Positions 43,381-52,805 of a DNA stretch of 64,000 nucleotides are shown here, piece by piece. The notes below the pieces were generated by a model that saw only the letters and a program-made list of their open reading frames with translations, was not told the DNA's origin and searched no databases. The DNA is taken from NCBI GenBank assembly GCA_964510525.1, contig CAZECE010000071.1, forward strand, positions 56,121 through 120,120, read 5' to 3'. Source of the DNA: CAZECE01 sp964510525. GTDB lineage: Bacteria; Pseudomonadota; Gammaproteobacteria; Pseudomonadales; JANQJO01. Position 1 is the first letter of the stretch. Every line of letters begins with the position of its first letter. Made by a program: the position numbers and the translations under genes.

Positions 43381-44691
43381 ATGATGACCTCGCCATCCCG
43401 CAGCCAAGCGATAGAGGCTCTAGAAAAAGACTGGTCCGAGAACCCCAGATGGCAACAAGTAAAGCGCCCCTACACGGCCGAAGAAGTCATCAACTTACGT
43501 GGATCCCAGAAAGTTGACTACACCTACGCACAAAATGGTGCAGAAAAGTTGTGGCACTTAATTAATGGTGGCAGCAACAAGGGTTACGTCAACTGCTTAG
43601 GCGCTTTAACAGGCGGCCAAGCTGTACAACAAGTCAAAGGTGGGGTTGAAGCCATTTACCTATCCGGCTGGCAAGTCGCAGCAGACAACAACAGCAGCTG
43701 CACCATGTACCCAGATCAGTCTTTATACCCCGTCAACTCAGTCCCCACTGTTATCAACCGAATCAACAACGCATTCCAAAGAGCGGATCAGATTCAGTGG
43801 CAAAGCAACAAAAACCCAGGCGACGCAGGTTACATTGATTATTTCGCTCCCATCGTTGCCGATGCAGAAGCCGGTTTTGGTGGTGTTCTAAACGCATTTG
43901 AATTAATGAAAGGCATGATCACCGCAGGCGCGGCCGGCGTTCACTTTGAAGACCAGCTTGCTTCTGTTAAGAAGTGCGGCCATATGGGCGGAAAAGTATT
44001 AGTCCCCACCCAAGAAGCCGTTCAAAAACTGATTGCGGCTCGTTTAGCGGCCGATGTTTGCGGCACGCCAACCGTCCTACTGGCCAGAACAGACGCTAAC
44101 GCAGCTGATCTGCTAACCAGCGACTGCGATCCGTACGACAAGCCTTTCATTAATGGCGAGCGTACCAGCGAAGGCTTTTATCGAGTTAAAGCCGGCATTG
44201 ACCAAGCCATTTCTAGAGGCCTGGCTTATGCTCCCTACGCTGACTTGCTGTGGTGTGAAACGGCCAAGCCAGATTTAGCGGAGGCCAAAAAGTTTGCAGA
44301 CGCGATCCACAAAGAATTCCCCGATCAGCTATTGGCTTACAACTGCTCACCTTCGTTCAATTGGAAGAAGAACCTGGATGACGCTACGATCGCAACGTTC
44401 CAGAAGGAGCTCAGCTCTATGGGGTATAAATACCAATTCATCACCTTAGCCGGCATTCACAACATGTGGTACAACATGTTTGAACTGGCGTATGACTACT
44501 CCAGAAACGACATGACCGCCTATGTTAAGCTGCAAGAGCAAGAATTTGCGGCCGCTGAAAAAGGCTATACATTTGTTTCCCATCAACAAGAAGTTGGCAC
44601 TGGTTACTTTGACGCCATTACCAACACGATTCAAGGCGGCAAGTCATCTGTCACAGCGATGACTGGCTCAACCGAAGAAGAGCAATTTTAG
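43381..44691 (+). CDS. aceA: isocitrate lyase
   Basis: Glyoxylate-shunt enzyme splitting isocitrate to glyoxylate and succinate, needed for growth on acetate or fatty acids. 436 residues, the short bacterial type as in E. coli. The catalytic Cys loop is KKCGHMGGK; ADAEAGFGG and YNCSPSFNWKK are also diagnostic. AAGGAG lies 5-8 bases before two adjacent ATG codons. aceB/glcB is not in the window. It ends at a strong terminator shared with the convergent type III chaperone. Confidence 0.97.
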   Translation: MMTSPSRSQAIEALEKDWSENPRWQQVKRPYTAEEVINLRGSQKVDYTYAQNGAEKLWHLINGGSNKGYVNCLGALTGGQAVQQVKGGVEAIYLSGWQVAADNNSSCTMYPDQSLYPVNSVPTVINRINNAFQRADQIQWQSNKNPGDAGYIDYFAPIVADAEAGFGGVLNAFELMKGMITAGAAGVHFEDQLASVKKCGHMGGKVLVPTQEAVQKLIAARLAADVCGTPTVLLARTDANAADLLTSDCDPYDKPFINGERTSEGFYRVKAGIDQAISRGLAYAPYADLLWCETAKPDLAEAKKFADAIHKEFPDQLLAYNCSPSFNWKKNLDDATIATFQKELSSMGYKYQFITLAGIHNMWYNMFELAYDYSRNDMTAYVKLQEQEFAAAEKGYTFVSHQQEVGTGYFDAITNTIQGGKSSVTAMTGSTEEEQF

Positions 44692-44712
44692 AATTACCTT
44701 AAATTGACACAT

Positions 44713-44744
44713 AAAAAAAGCCGGCTAAGTTAGCCGGCTTTTTT
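44713..44744. terminator. bidirectional rho-independent terminator
   Basis: The stem GCCGGCTAA/TTAGCCGGC is flanked by seven A on one side and six T on the other, so it works in both directions, ending aceA (plus) and the chaperone gene (minus). Confidence 0.92.
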
Positions 44745-44750
44745 ATTCGT

Positions 44751-44783
44751 TGTTTACATTTATTAGCTGTTTACATTTATTGA
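44751..44783. repeat. 17-bp tandem duplication after the aceA terminator
   Basis: Units tgtttacatttattagc and tgtttacatttattga follow each other, with a weaker third ttatttacagc, between the terminator and the chaperone stop codon. Confidence 0.8.
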
Positions 44784-44802
44784 TTATTTACAGCATGATC
44801 GG

Positions 44803-45414
44803 CTACGGCATGATTGCGCTTGACCCTCTCGGCTTAAACGTCTGGGCGTCTTGCTCCTTATCAAAGCCATTGCTACCCGCCTTATGCGCTTGACCGCCGG
44901 TACTCCCAATCGCCTTAGCCATTTGCGAGTTCATTTGATGCTGCGACATCTGCTGCGCCATCATATCTTCACCAACAGCAGCGCCTGCTTGATCACCCAA
45001 GCCATTATCAACTTCTTCCAACTGCTTGGATAACTGCAACGAAGTATCAATAAAATTTTCTAAAATATTTCTGAATTCCGTGCTGTTTATCTCGTTAACA
45101 CGATCGGAATAACTGAAAATCAAATCATCATTGGTCTCGTCCATACCAATACATCCACCACGCGTTTCTTGCTGCAAGTAGTTCATTAGCAAGATTTTCC
45201 GCATCACGGCCTCTGGCTCTTGGCAGCGAGACAAACACACCAAGGTGGTGTAAATAAAGAATGAAGACACATTTTCAGGCACTTCAATCACAAACGTTAA
45301 GTGATCATACGTAAAGGCACTGATACCATTTTCATTCAAACGAATGTTCTTACCAACAGCCGCCCCAATCTCTGCCAAAAATGAATCTAATTTTTTTCGA
45401 TCTTCTGTACTCAT
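44803..45414 (-). CDS. CesT/Tir-family type III secretion chaperone
   Basis: A 203-residue protein. Residues 1-140 follow the CesT pattern: FLAEIGAAVGKNIRLNENG, then TFVIEVPE, strands FFIYTTLVCL, the MRKILLMNYLQQETRGGCIGMDE segment and a closing helix FRNILENFIDTSLQLSKQL. Such chaperones dimerise in the cytoplasm and keep effectors unfolded for type III export. A 60-residue Gln/Met/Ala-rich tail is an addition to the usual 130-160 residues. GGGGAGA precedes the ATG. No secretion apparatus or adjoining effector is here, so its client is unknown; this is an orphan. The family call comes from pattern recognition and should be tested. Confidence 0.72.
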   Translation of the reverse strand: MSTEDRKKLDSFLAEIGAAVGKNIRLNENGISAFTYDHLTFVIEVPENVSSFFIYTTLVCLSRCQEPEAVMRKILLMNYLQQETRGGCIGMDETNDDLIFSYSDRVNEINSTEFRNILENFIDTSLQLSKQLEEVDNGLGDQAGAAVGEDMMAQQMSQHQMNSQMAKAIGSTGGQAHKAGSNGFDKEQDAQTFKPRGSSAIMP

Positions 45415-45778
45415 TTAATCTCCCCTAAAACCAAAACAATCTCCCTAAATAGTGAATAAACCGCTGTCAAAAAGTGTCTTCACTGCTACTTACCTATTCT
45501 TTTCGACCTCTTCTTTTCATCCTTTCGGCGTATTTTATGACTTACGCAATAATTAACCCGCTTATAAAATACTCCGTTCTTGGCAAAATAGTCAAATTTT
45601 GCAAGCGAAAGTCTAACAACCCAAGGCCACTCATTCAGTGTACTATTACCTGCTTATCGTATCAGTGTGTTGCTGAGCCGAGCGAATATACCCCTAGAAA
45701 GCACAAATCGCTATATAGGATCATCATTGCATACCGAAAAAACACCTAAACTCACCAAACCTCGCAAAAACCCATTGT
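45415..45778. other. intergenic region between the type III chaperone and the DUF2970 gene
   Basis: A 364-base divergent gap. A 91-codon open frame at 45474-45749 lacks a ribosome site and a recognisable protein, so I do not call it. The region must hold promoters in both directions; I see no convincing operator or repeat. Confidence 0.5.
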
Positions 45779-46036
45779 ATGACACAAAACCAGGATCCCA
45801 ATATGGCTGAACCAAACGCACCCAATAAGCCTGCTGCCAAAAAGCCCTTTTTGTCACTGATTCAAAGCGGCTTTGCCGCGCTATTTGGCATTCAATCCGA
45901 CAAAAATCGGGTTAATGATTTCAAAAACGGAAACCCTAAGGACTTTATTGCCATTGGTCTCATCGGCGTTACCGTTTTGGTCTTTGGCATGGCTTTCATT
46001 GTCCACAAGGTAATCTCCCATGCCCCAGCACCATAG
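45779..46036 (+). CDS. DUF2970 family small membrane protein
   Basis: An 85-residue protein with the DUF2970 pattern: FLSLIQSGFAALFGIQSDKNR, then DFKNGNPKDFIAIGLI and a single C-terminal membrane helix (IGVTVLVFGMAFIVHKVI). Function unknown; common in gamma- and betaproteobacteria. An ATG eight codons later is an alternative start. It lies about 160 bases before secA. Confidence 0.82.
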   Translation: MTQNQDPNMAEPNAPNKPAAKKPFLSLIQSGFAALFGIQSDKNRVNDFKNGNPKDFIAIGLIGVTVLVFGMAFIVHKVISHAPAP

Positions 46037-46122
46037 AAGGCTTGAAATAAATAAGCCTCAAGAATCAACCTATAGTATTGAAATATTTGATAAACTGCCC
46101 ATCCTAAATTGGCCTATCCTTA

Positions 46123-46178
46123 CTAATTGACCACCACTTATTGACTACCATTAATTTACTACGACTAATCGACCACAA
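46123..46178. repeat. 14-bp degenerate tandem repeat, four units, upstream of secA
   Basis: Units ctaattgaccacca, cttattgactacca, ttaatttactacga and ctaatcgaccacaa follow without a gap and end 20 bases before the secA start. The last bases of the repeat lie where the ribosome would bind, and no clear ribosome site is seen. Confidence 0.85.
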
Positions 46179-46197
46179 TCGGAACTTGACTCCTGCC

Positions 46198-48939
46198 ATG
46201 ATGAATACATTCTTCAAACAATTTTTTGGCACTAAAAACGACCGCGAACTCAAACGCATTCGAAAAATGGTGGCTCAAATCAATGAGCTCGAGCCCACCC
46301 TCACTCCAATGGACGATGCAACACTGCGCCAACAGACCGATCTATTGAAAGAAAAAGCTACAAACGGTGTGAAATTAGACGATATTTTAGCGGAAGCCTT
46401 CGCGACCGTTCGAGAAGCCGGGCGGCGTACCATGGGCATGCGCCACTTTGATAGCCAAATGATAGGCGGCATTGTGTTGCATGAAGGCCATATCGCAGAG
46501 ATGAGAACCGGAGAAGGTAAGACCCTGGTCGCCACGCTACCGGCCTACCTGAATGCTCTATCAGGCAATGGGGTACACATTGTTACCGTTAATGATTACC
46601 TAGCCGAACGGGATGCCAACTGGATGCGACCCATTTATGAATTTTTAGGCTTATCCGTCGGTGTGGTCAAATCCAATCAATCCAGGGAAGATAAACTGGA
46701 AGCCTATCAAGCCGACATCACCTACGGCACCAATAACGAATTTGGCTTCGATTATCTCCGAGATAATATGGCGCTGCATAAAGAGGAAAAGGTTCAAAAA
46801 CCGCTGAATTTTGCCATTGTCGACGAAGTGGACTCCATCCTAATCGACGAAGCCAGAACACCGTTGATTATTTCCGGCCCCAGCGAGGATAAATCCAAGC
46901 TCTACCGCCAAATCAACGACATGCTGCCCAAGTTAATCAAAGCATCCCAGCAAAGTGACGACAATCCTTTTTATGAGCTGGATGAAAAAAACCGACAGAT
47001 CGAACTCTCGGAAGCCGGTCACGAATACGCGGAAAACATGCTACTCGAACACGGCCTATTAAAAGAAAACGACAGCCTCTATGCCGGTCATAACTTAAAT
47101 TTATTACACCATTTACAAGCCGCACTGAAAGCCCATCTGCTCTTCCAAAAAAATGTGCATTACATTACCCGAAACGGTCAGGTGGTTATTATTGATGAGC
47201 ACACCGGACGCAGTTTACCCGGTCGACGCTGGTCGGAAGGCATTCATCAAGCGGTCGAAGCCAAAGAAAATCTAAAAATCCAAAACGAAAACCAAACCCT
47301 GGCTTCAACAACCTTTCAAAATTATTTCCGCATTTACAACAAGCTCTCAGGCATGACAGGTACTGCAGACACCGAGGCTTACGAGTTTCGCCAAATATAC
47401 AACTTAGACGTTGTAGTGATTCCCACCAACAAGCCCATGATTCGGCAAGACCAAGAAGACGTGGTGTATCTGAACACCCAAGATAAGTTCAACGCCATCA
47501 TCGCCGATATCAAACAGATCCGAGAAAGCAATGCCCCCACCTTAGTGGGTACGGCCTCAATTGAATCCTCTGAGTTACTGTCCGATGCTTTAAAGAAAGC
47601 CAATATCGAACACCAAGTGCTGAACGCCAAATTCCATGAAAAGGAAGCGGACATCATTGCCCAAGCAGGACGCCCTGGCGCAGTAACCATCGCCACCAAC
47701 ATGGCCGGCCGTGGGACGGATATTTTGCTCGGTGGCAGCTGGCAAGCCGAAGTGGATCAATTAGACGAGCCAACAGAAGCCGAGATCGAAAACATTAAAG
47801 AAGAGTGGAAAACGCGCCACCAACAAGCGCTGGAAGCAGGCGGCTTACACATCATTGGCACCGAGCGCCATGAATCGCGACGCATCGACAATCAGCTGCG
47901 TGGTCGAGCCGGGCGTCAAGGCGATCCAGGCTGGACGCGATTTTACCTATCGCTCGAAGACAACTTAATGCGCATTTTTGCCAGTGATCGGGTTAAAAAC
48001 ATCATGCAAACCTTCGGTATGGAGCCAGGTGAAGCGATCGAACATAAATGGGTTTCAAAGTCGATTGAGAACGCCCAGAAAAAAGTGGAAGGCCACAACT
48101 TTGACATTCGTAAAAATTTGCTGGAATACGATGACGTCGCTAATGAACAGCGAACCCTGATTTACAAACAACGCAACGACATTCTCAATGCAGGCAGTGT
48201 CTCCGATCTCGTCACTCAAATGCGTGAAGACGTCGTCTATCAAACCGTCGATGAGTTTATGCCGCCGAACAGCATTGACGATCAATGGGACATTGCCGGC
48301 CTTGAAAAAGAGCTCAGTGTTGAATTTCGAACCGAGCTGCCGATTGCTCAATGGCTAGAAGACGATAAAACCCTGCAATCGAAAGAAGTATCAGAACGCA
48401 TTTTAGAAGCGCTGTTAGCCGCCTACCAAAAGAAATCGGAGAACCTACCAGACCCCGCCATCTTCGATGATTTTGAAAAACACATCTTATTGCAAAGCCT
48501 TGATCGTTTATGGAAAGAGCATTTAGCAAATATGGACTTTTTAAGACAAGGCATTCATTTACGAGGCTATGCTCAGAAAAATCCAAAGCAAGAATACAAA
48601 CGCGAAGCTTTTTTACTCTTTGGCGAAATGCTTGATTTTTTCAAAATCACCAGCATTCAGCTATTGTCCGCTTTAGAACTGCGCTCCGAAGAAGAAGTTA
48701 AAGCCATCGAAGCACAACAAGCCGAACAAGAACGCATTCAAGCGGAACTGCTGGCAGCGGCTCAGCTGCAAACCAACAGCGATACCCCCAACCCGGCGTC
48801 AACCGACACTGCTGAATATGTGAAAGATGTTCAAACTTTTACAAGAGAAGGCAAAAAAGTGGGTCGTAACGAGCCCTGCCCCTGCGGTTCGGGAAAAAAA
48901 TACAAACATTGTCACGGACAAATCGCACCTAATGCCTAG
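46198..48939 (+). CDS. secA: preprotein translocase ATPase SecA
   Basis: Motor ATPase driving proteins through SecYEG. 913 residues from the ATG at 46198 (a second ATG follows directly). Walker A is MRTGEGKTLVA, DEVDSILIDEARTPL is the second motif, and GRGTDILLGG and RGRAGRQGDPG belong to motifs V and VI. The C-terminal zinc tail NEPCPCGSGKKYKHCHG binds SecB and phospholipid. The frame is open upstream to a TTG at 46141, but that peptide is encoded by the tandem repeat and is not conserved. No secM-like gene precedes it. Confidence 0.96.
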   Translation: MMNTFFKQFFGTKNDRELKRIRKMVAQINELEPTLTPMDDATLRQQTDLLKEKATNGVKLDDILAEAFATVREAGRRTMGMRHFDSQMIGGIVLHEGHIAEMRTGEGKTLVATLPAYLNALSGNGVHIVTVNDYLAERDANWMRPIYEFLGLSVGVVKSNQSREDKLEAYQADITYGTNNEFGFDYLRDNMALHKEEKVQKPLNFAIVDEVDSILIDEARTPLIISGPSEDKSKLYRQINDMLPKLIKASQQSDDNPFYELDEKNRQIELSEAGHEYAENMLLEHGLLKENDSLYAGHNLNLLHHLQAALKAHLLFQKNVHYITRNGQVVIIDEHTGRSLPGRRWSEGIHQAVEAKENLKIQNENQTLASTTFQNYFRIYNKLSGMTGTADTEAYEFRQIYNLDVVVIPTNKPMIRQDQEDVVYLNTQDKFNAIIADIKQIRESNAPTLVGTASIESSELLSDALKKANIEHQVLNAKFHEKEADIIAQAGRPGAVTIATNMAGRGTDILLGGSWQAEVDQLDEPTEAEIENIKEEWKTRHQQALEAGGLHIIGTERHESRRIDNQLRGRAGRQGDPGWTRFYLSLEDNLMRIFASDRVKNIMQTFGMEPGEAIEHKWVSKSIENAQKKVEGHNFDIRKNLLEYDDVANEQRTLIYKQRNDILNAGSVSDLVTQMREDVVYQTVDEFMPPNSIDDQWDIAGLEKELSVEFRTELPIAQWLEDDKTLQSKEVSERILEALLAAYQKKSENLPDPAIFDDFEKHILLQSLDRLWKEHLANMDFLRQGIHLRGYAQKNPKQEYKREAFLLFGEMLDFFKITSIQLLSALELRSEEEVKAIEAQQAEQERIQAELLAAAQLQTNSDTPNPASTDTAEYVKDVQTFTREGKKVGRNEPCPCGSGKKYKHCHGQIAPNA

Positions 48940-50164
48940 CTTATCAACACCTAACACCTCAACACATCCAATACCAGGTATGTCAATTGGCAGCACAGCG
49001 GCCAACATCCGCGTGGCAGATCGGTTGGACCTTACGGTATTTGTGCTTGCGCCTGGCTCGATCAGCCAAGCGATGTTCACCCAAAATAGGTTTTGCGCCG
49101 CTCCCGTGCAAGTGGCCAAACAGCACTTAGCGTCTGCGATGCCCAGAGCCTTAGTCATCAACACCGCTTATGCCAACGCAGGCACTGGCGATGCCGGTTT
49201 AGAAGTCGCACAGAAAACCTGTGAAGCCCTAGCCAAACACTTAGACTGCGAACCCAACGAAGTTTTACCTTTTTCAACCGGCATCATTGGCGAATCCCTC
49301 CCCCTTGATCGCCTCATCGCCGGCTTACCGAGTTGCTTAGAAAACATGACCTCGGAAAAAATAGCCACAGAAAATTGGTCGCAAGCGGCGAACGCCATCA
49401 TGACCACAGACACGCGCCCCAAAGTCGCCAGTCGCAAATTGACCTTAGATGGCAAGCCGGTACACATCACCGGCATCAGCAAAGGCGCCGGCATGATCTG
49501 CCCCAATATGGCCACTATGCTGGGTTTTATCGGCACCGATGCCAAGCTGTCTAAAGAGACCTTAAACACGCTGTTAAAAAAAGCCGTTACAAAAAGCTTT
49601 AACCGCATCACCATTGATGGCGATACCTCAACCAACGACGCCGTGGTACTGACGGCCACTGGAAAAAGCGATGTTGCCATCGAAGAGCTTTCCGATTCAG
49701 AAGCGCTCGCTTTTGAAGACACCTTAATAGAAGTGTTCGTCGAACTGGCCCAAGCCATTGTCAAAGACGGCGAAGGCGCGACTAAGTTTGTTTCCATCGA
49801 AGTCAAAGGCGCCGCCACCGAAACCGACGGTTTAACCATTGCCAAAACCATCGCGCACTCCCCCTTAGTCAAAACCGCTTTATTTGCCGAAGACCCAAAT
49901 TGGGGTCGGATCATTGCGGCCTTAGGTCGAGCCCCCGTTGAAACACTGAACTTAAAAGACGTCACCCTGGCGATCAATGGCTTACCGGTATTTGCGGATG
50001 AAAGCGTCGCAAGCGATTACGATGAAGGCCAAGTGGGCCAGGCCATGAAAGAAACGAACATCACGCTTACCTTAGAAGTCGGAGACCAGCCAACGGAAGC
50101 CGTCGTGTGGACCTCAGACCTTTCTCACGATTACGTTTCCATTAATGCGGATTATCGCAGCTGA
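48932..50164 (+). CDS. argJ: glutamate N-acetyltransferase / ornithine acetyltransferase
   Basis: Makes ornithine from N-acetylornithine and recycles the acetyl group to glutamate in arginine synthesis. 410 residues from the ATG at 48932, which overlaps the secA stop by 8 bases; the frame is open further up only inside secA. The precursor cleaves itself before the nucleophilic Thr in ICPNMATMLGF. KGAGMI and GDTSTNDAV are conserved. secA-argJ adjacency is a pseudomonad trait. Confidence 0.95.
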   Translation: MPSLSTPNTSTHPIPGMSIGSTAANIRVADRLDLTVFVLAPGSISQAMFTQNRFCAAPVQVAKQHLASAMPRALVINTAYANAGTGDAGLEVAQKTCEALAKHLDCEPNEVLPFSTGIIGESLPLDRLIAGLPSCLENMTSEKIATENWSQAANAIMTTDTRPKVASRKLTLDGKPVHITGISKGAGMICPNMATMLGFIGTDAKLSKETLNTLLKKAVTKSFNRITIDGDTSTNDAVVLTATGKSDVAIEELSDSEALAFEDTLIEVFVELAQAIVKDGEGATKFVSIEVKGAATETDGLTIAKTIAHSPLVKTALFAEDPNWGRIIAALGRAPVETLNLKDVTLAINGLPVFADESVASDYDEGQVGQAMKETNITLTLEVGDQPTEAVVWTSDLSHDYVSINADYRS

Positions 50165-50214
50165 ACCAGACACTGAATCATTATCTGACACAGAACCCTT
50201 ATTGATAGCCTTTT

Positions 50215-51063
50215 ATGATAAAAATTGGTCACACCTACTCGCTTCCCGTTCTAAAATGTGTCGATTTTGGGGTCTATCTGGATGCGGACAATCTCGGCGA
50301 GGTGTTGCTGCCGCAACGCTTATTACCTGAACAGGTTACATTAACCGACCTTGCACCCGGAGACGAACTGCACGTATTTCTGCATCTCGACTCGGAGGAT
50401 CGGCTGCTTGCCACAGCACAACAACCCAAAATCACAGTTGGGCAGTTTGCTTATTTAGAGGTGAAAGAAACCAATCAAGTCGGTGCTTTTTTGGATTGGG
50501 GACTGGATAAAGATTTATTGGTGCCCTTTGCTGAGCAATATCGGCCGATGAGAGTAGGACAATCCTATATCGTCTACGCTTATGTCTCCGAGCGAGACGG
50601 TCGTATCGTGGCATCGTCTAAAATTGATAAATTTGTGAGTGATGAAAAGCCTCAAAACCTAAAACCCAATCAAGCGGTCAGTTTACTCATTGCCAACACA
50701 ACAGACTTAGGCTTTAAAGCCATCATCGATCATCAGTATTGGGGTGTTTTATACCAAAATGAGGTGTTCCAAGCTCTTAACTATGGCGAGACCATTGCCG
50801 GATTTATTAAGAGCATTCGCCCCGATGGCAAAATCGATTTAACCTTAAACGGCGGGCAGCAATCTAGAGATACGGATTGCGATAAAGTGCTAAACCATTT
50901 ACGCGCACACAACGGCGTTTCTGCATTACATGATAAATCGCCGCCACAACAAATCTCGGCCGAATTAGGCATCAGCAAATCGGCTTTTAAAAAAGCCATC
51001 GGTCGGCTGTATAAACAACATCTCATTGCCCTCGAAGCCGAGGGCATTCGGCTAATTGAATAA
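50215..51063 (+). CDS. cvfB: S1-type RNA-binding protein CvfB
   Basis: A 282-residue protein of the CvfB/YitL family: three S1-like OB domains (FGVYLDADNLGEVLLP, then NQVGAFLDWGLDKDLLVPF, and GFKAIIDHQYWGVLYQNE) and a C-terminal winged helix (ISAELGISKSAFKKAIGRLYKQ). Members bind RNA and affect virulence gene expression in staphylococci; the role in gammaproteobacteria is unclear. It starts 50 bases after argJ. Confidence 0.92.
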   Translation: MIKIGHTYSLPVLKCVDFGVYLDADNLGEVLLPQRLLPEQVTLTDLAPGDELHVFLHLDSEDRLLATAQQPKITVGQFAYLEVKETNQVGAFLDWGLDKDLLVPFAEQYRPMRVGQSYIVYAYVSERDGRIVASSKIDKFVSDEKPQNLKPNQAVSLLIANTTDLGFKAIIDHQYWGVLYQNEVFQALNYGETIAGFIKSIRPDGKIDLTLNGGQQSRDTDCDKVLNHLRAHNGVSALHDKSPPQQISAELGISKSAFKKAIGRLYKQHLIALEAEGIRLIE

Positions 51064-51107
51064 AGGTTTTAGTTCAATTAGCCGTTTTCATTCAATACAC
51101 TTTTTTC

Positions 51108-51154
51108 AAACCATATTTTTTAAACCATACCTTTTAAACCATACCTTTTAAACC
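51108..51154. repeat. 14-bp tandem repeat, three units, upstream of ybiT
   Basis: Units aaaccatattttt(t), aaaccatacctttt and aaaccatacctttt, then aaacc, lie in the gap between cvfB and ybiT, ending about 28 bases before the start codon. Confidence 0.88.
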
Positions 51155-51181
51155 GCGCTAACAATAACCTAGGACAGACCA

Positions 51182-52780
51182 TTGATTTCAACTAATAACA
51201 TTACCATGCAATTTGGGCAGGCCCCGTTATTTGAAAATATCTCAGTCAAATTTGGCAATGGCAATCGATACGGATTGATTGGTGCCAACGGCTGCGGCAA
51301 ATCCACTTTTATGAAAATTTTAGAGGGCAGCTTAGCGCCCACGGCTGGCAACGTCGCCATTGACCCGCACGCCCGAATCGGCTCCCTGAATCAAAACCAG
51401 TTTGCCTTCGAAGCTTACAGCGTGATTGATACCGTTATTATGGGCCACAGCCAGCTGTGGGAAATCAAACAAGAACGCGATCGAATTTACAGCTTGCCAG
51501 AGATGACCGAAGAAGAAGGCATGAAAGTGGCGGAGCTTGAAAACCAATTTGCAGAGTTTGATGGCTACAGCGCCGAGAGTCGAGCGGGCGAGATGCTGAT
51601 TCGTGCTGGCATTGATGAGCATTTGCATTTTGGTTTGATGAGTGAGGTAGCGCCTGGTTGGAAGCTTCGCGTGCTCTTGGTGCAAGCCTTATTTGCCGAC
51701 CCAGACATATTGCTGCTCGATGAACCCACCAACAACCTGGACATTAACACCATACGATGGCTGGAAGGCATTCTAATGGAAAGCAAAAGCACCATGATCA
51801 TCATTTCTCACGATCGTCATTTTCTGAATACCGTGTGCACCCACATGGCGGACATCGACTATGGCGAGCTTCGCGTCTACCCAGGAAATTACGATGATTT
51901 CATGACGGCCTCCACCCAAATGCGCGAAAGCATGATGGCCGATAACGCCAAGAAAAAAGCCCAAATCTCCGAGTTACAAGCTTTTGTCAGCCGGTTCTCA
52001 GCCAATGCTTCCAAAGCCAAGCAAGCGACCTCGCGTGCAAGGCAAATTGAAAAAATCAAAATCGAAGAAATCAAACCTTCGAGCCGAGTCAGCCCCTTCA
52101 TTCGCTTCAATCAAGAGAAAAAATTACACCGACAAGCCTTGATCTTAGAAAACATCGGCCACGGTTTTGCCGACAACCCCGATGCGGAGACGCTGTTTAA
52201 AAAAGGCAACTTGATTCTTGATGCGGGCAGTCGGTTGGCCATTATTGGCGAGAACGGTGTCGGCAAAACCACCTTGATGCGCTTACTGGTGAATCAACTG
52301 ACCCCGAATACAGGCGAAATCAAATGGTCTGAAAATGCCTCTCTTGGGTATTGCCCACAAGACAATTCAGACGAATTTGCGGCCGGCATTAGCCTGTTCG
52401 ATTGGATGAGCCAATGGCGCAAACCCAGCCATGATGATCAAATTGTTCGGTCGATGTTGGGTCGGTTGTTGTTTTCGGCGGATGATTTTAATAAGTCCGT
52501 ACAAACCTGCTCGGGTGGAGAAAAAAATCGACTGTTGTTTGGCAAAATGATGATGCAGGACAACAATGTTCTGCTGCTAGACGAACCCACCAACCATTTG
52601 GATATGGAATCCATTGAAGCCTTAAACCTAGCCTTACAACACTATGCCGGCACCCTTATTTTTATCAGTCATGATCGAGAGTTCGTGTCATCACTAGCGA
52701 CACACATTCTCGAGATTCGAGATAAAAAACTGATTACCTTCGCCGGTGGGTATGAAGAGTATTTGGAAAAATTTGCGTGA
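51182..52780 (+). CDS. ybiT: ABC-F ATPase YbiT
   Basis: A 532-residue ABC-F protein close to E. coli YbiT throughout (MQFGQAPLFENISVKFGNG, DNAKKKAQISELQAFVSRFS). ATPase loops are GANGCGKST and GENGVGKTT; Walker B is LLLDEPTNNLD and LLLDEPTNHLD. It has no membrane part and is thought to act on ribosomes. The TTG at 51182 follows AGGAC by 8 bases and gives the family N-terminus. Distinct from uup at 3.7 kb. Confidence 0.94.
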   Translation: MISTNNITMQFGQAPLFENISVKFGNGNRYGLIGANGCGKSTFMKILEGSLAPTAGNVAIDPHARIGSLNQNQFAFEAYSVIDTVIMGHSQLWEIKQERDRIYSLPEMTEEEGMKVAELENQFAEFDGYSAESRAGEMLIRAGIDEHLHFGLMSEVAPGWKLRVLLVQALFADPDILLLDEPTNNLDINTIRWLEGILMESKSTMIIISHDRHFLNTVCTHMADIDYGELRVYPGNYDDFMTASTQMRESMMADNAKKKAQISELQAFVSRFSANASKAKQATSRARQIEKIKIEEIKPSSRVSPFIRFNQEKKLHRQALILENIGHGFADNPDAETLFKKGNLILDAGSRLAIIGENGVGKTTLMRLLVNQLTPNTGEIKWSENASLGYCPQDNSDEFAAGISLFDWMSQWRKPSHDDQIVRSMLGRLLFSADDFNKSVQTCSGGEKNRLLFGKMMMQDNNVLLLDEPTNHLDMESIEALNLALQHYAGTLIFISHDREFVSSLATHILEIRDKKLITFAGGYEEYLEKFA

Positions 52781-52805
52781 ACGAATGGTTAATCGAAAAA
52801 AATCA

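Noticed and set aside
45474..45749. Open frame of 91 codons between the chaperone and the DUF2970 gene
   Set aside because: No ribosome site, no recognisable protein, Ser/Leu/Tyr/Ile composition as expected from translated A+T-rich intergenic DNA.
46123..46178. Repeat array as replication-origin iterons or CRISPR
   Set aside because: Units are too short and degenerate for CRISPR and have no spacers; no replication gene is near.
46141..46197. N-terminal extension of SecA from a TTG
   Set aside because: The extra peptide is encoded by the 14-bp repeat array and is not part of SecA; ATG codons at 46198/46201 give the proper start.
49168..49977. Long open frame of 269 codons antisense to argJ
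   Set aside because: It mirrors argJ codons throughout; Ser/Val/Ala-rich translation with no family and no leader. ArgJ is beyond doubt on the other strand.
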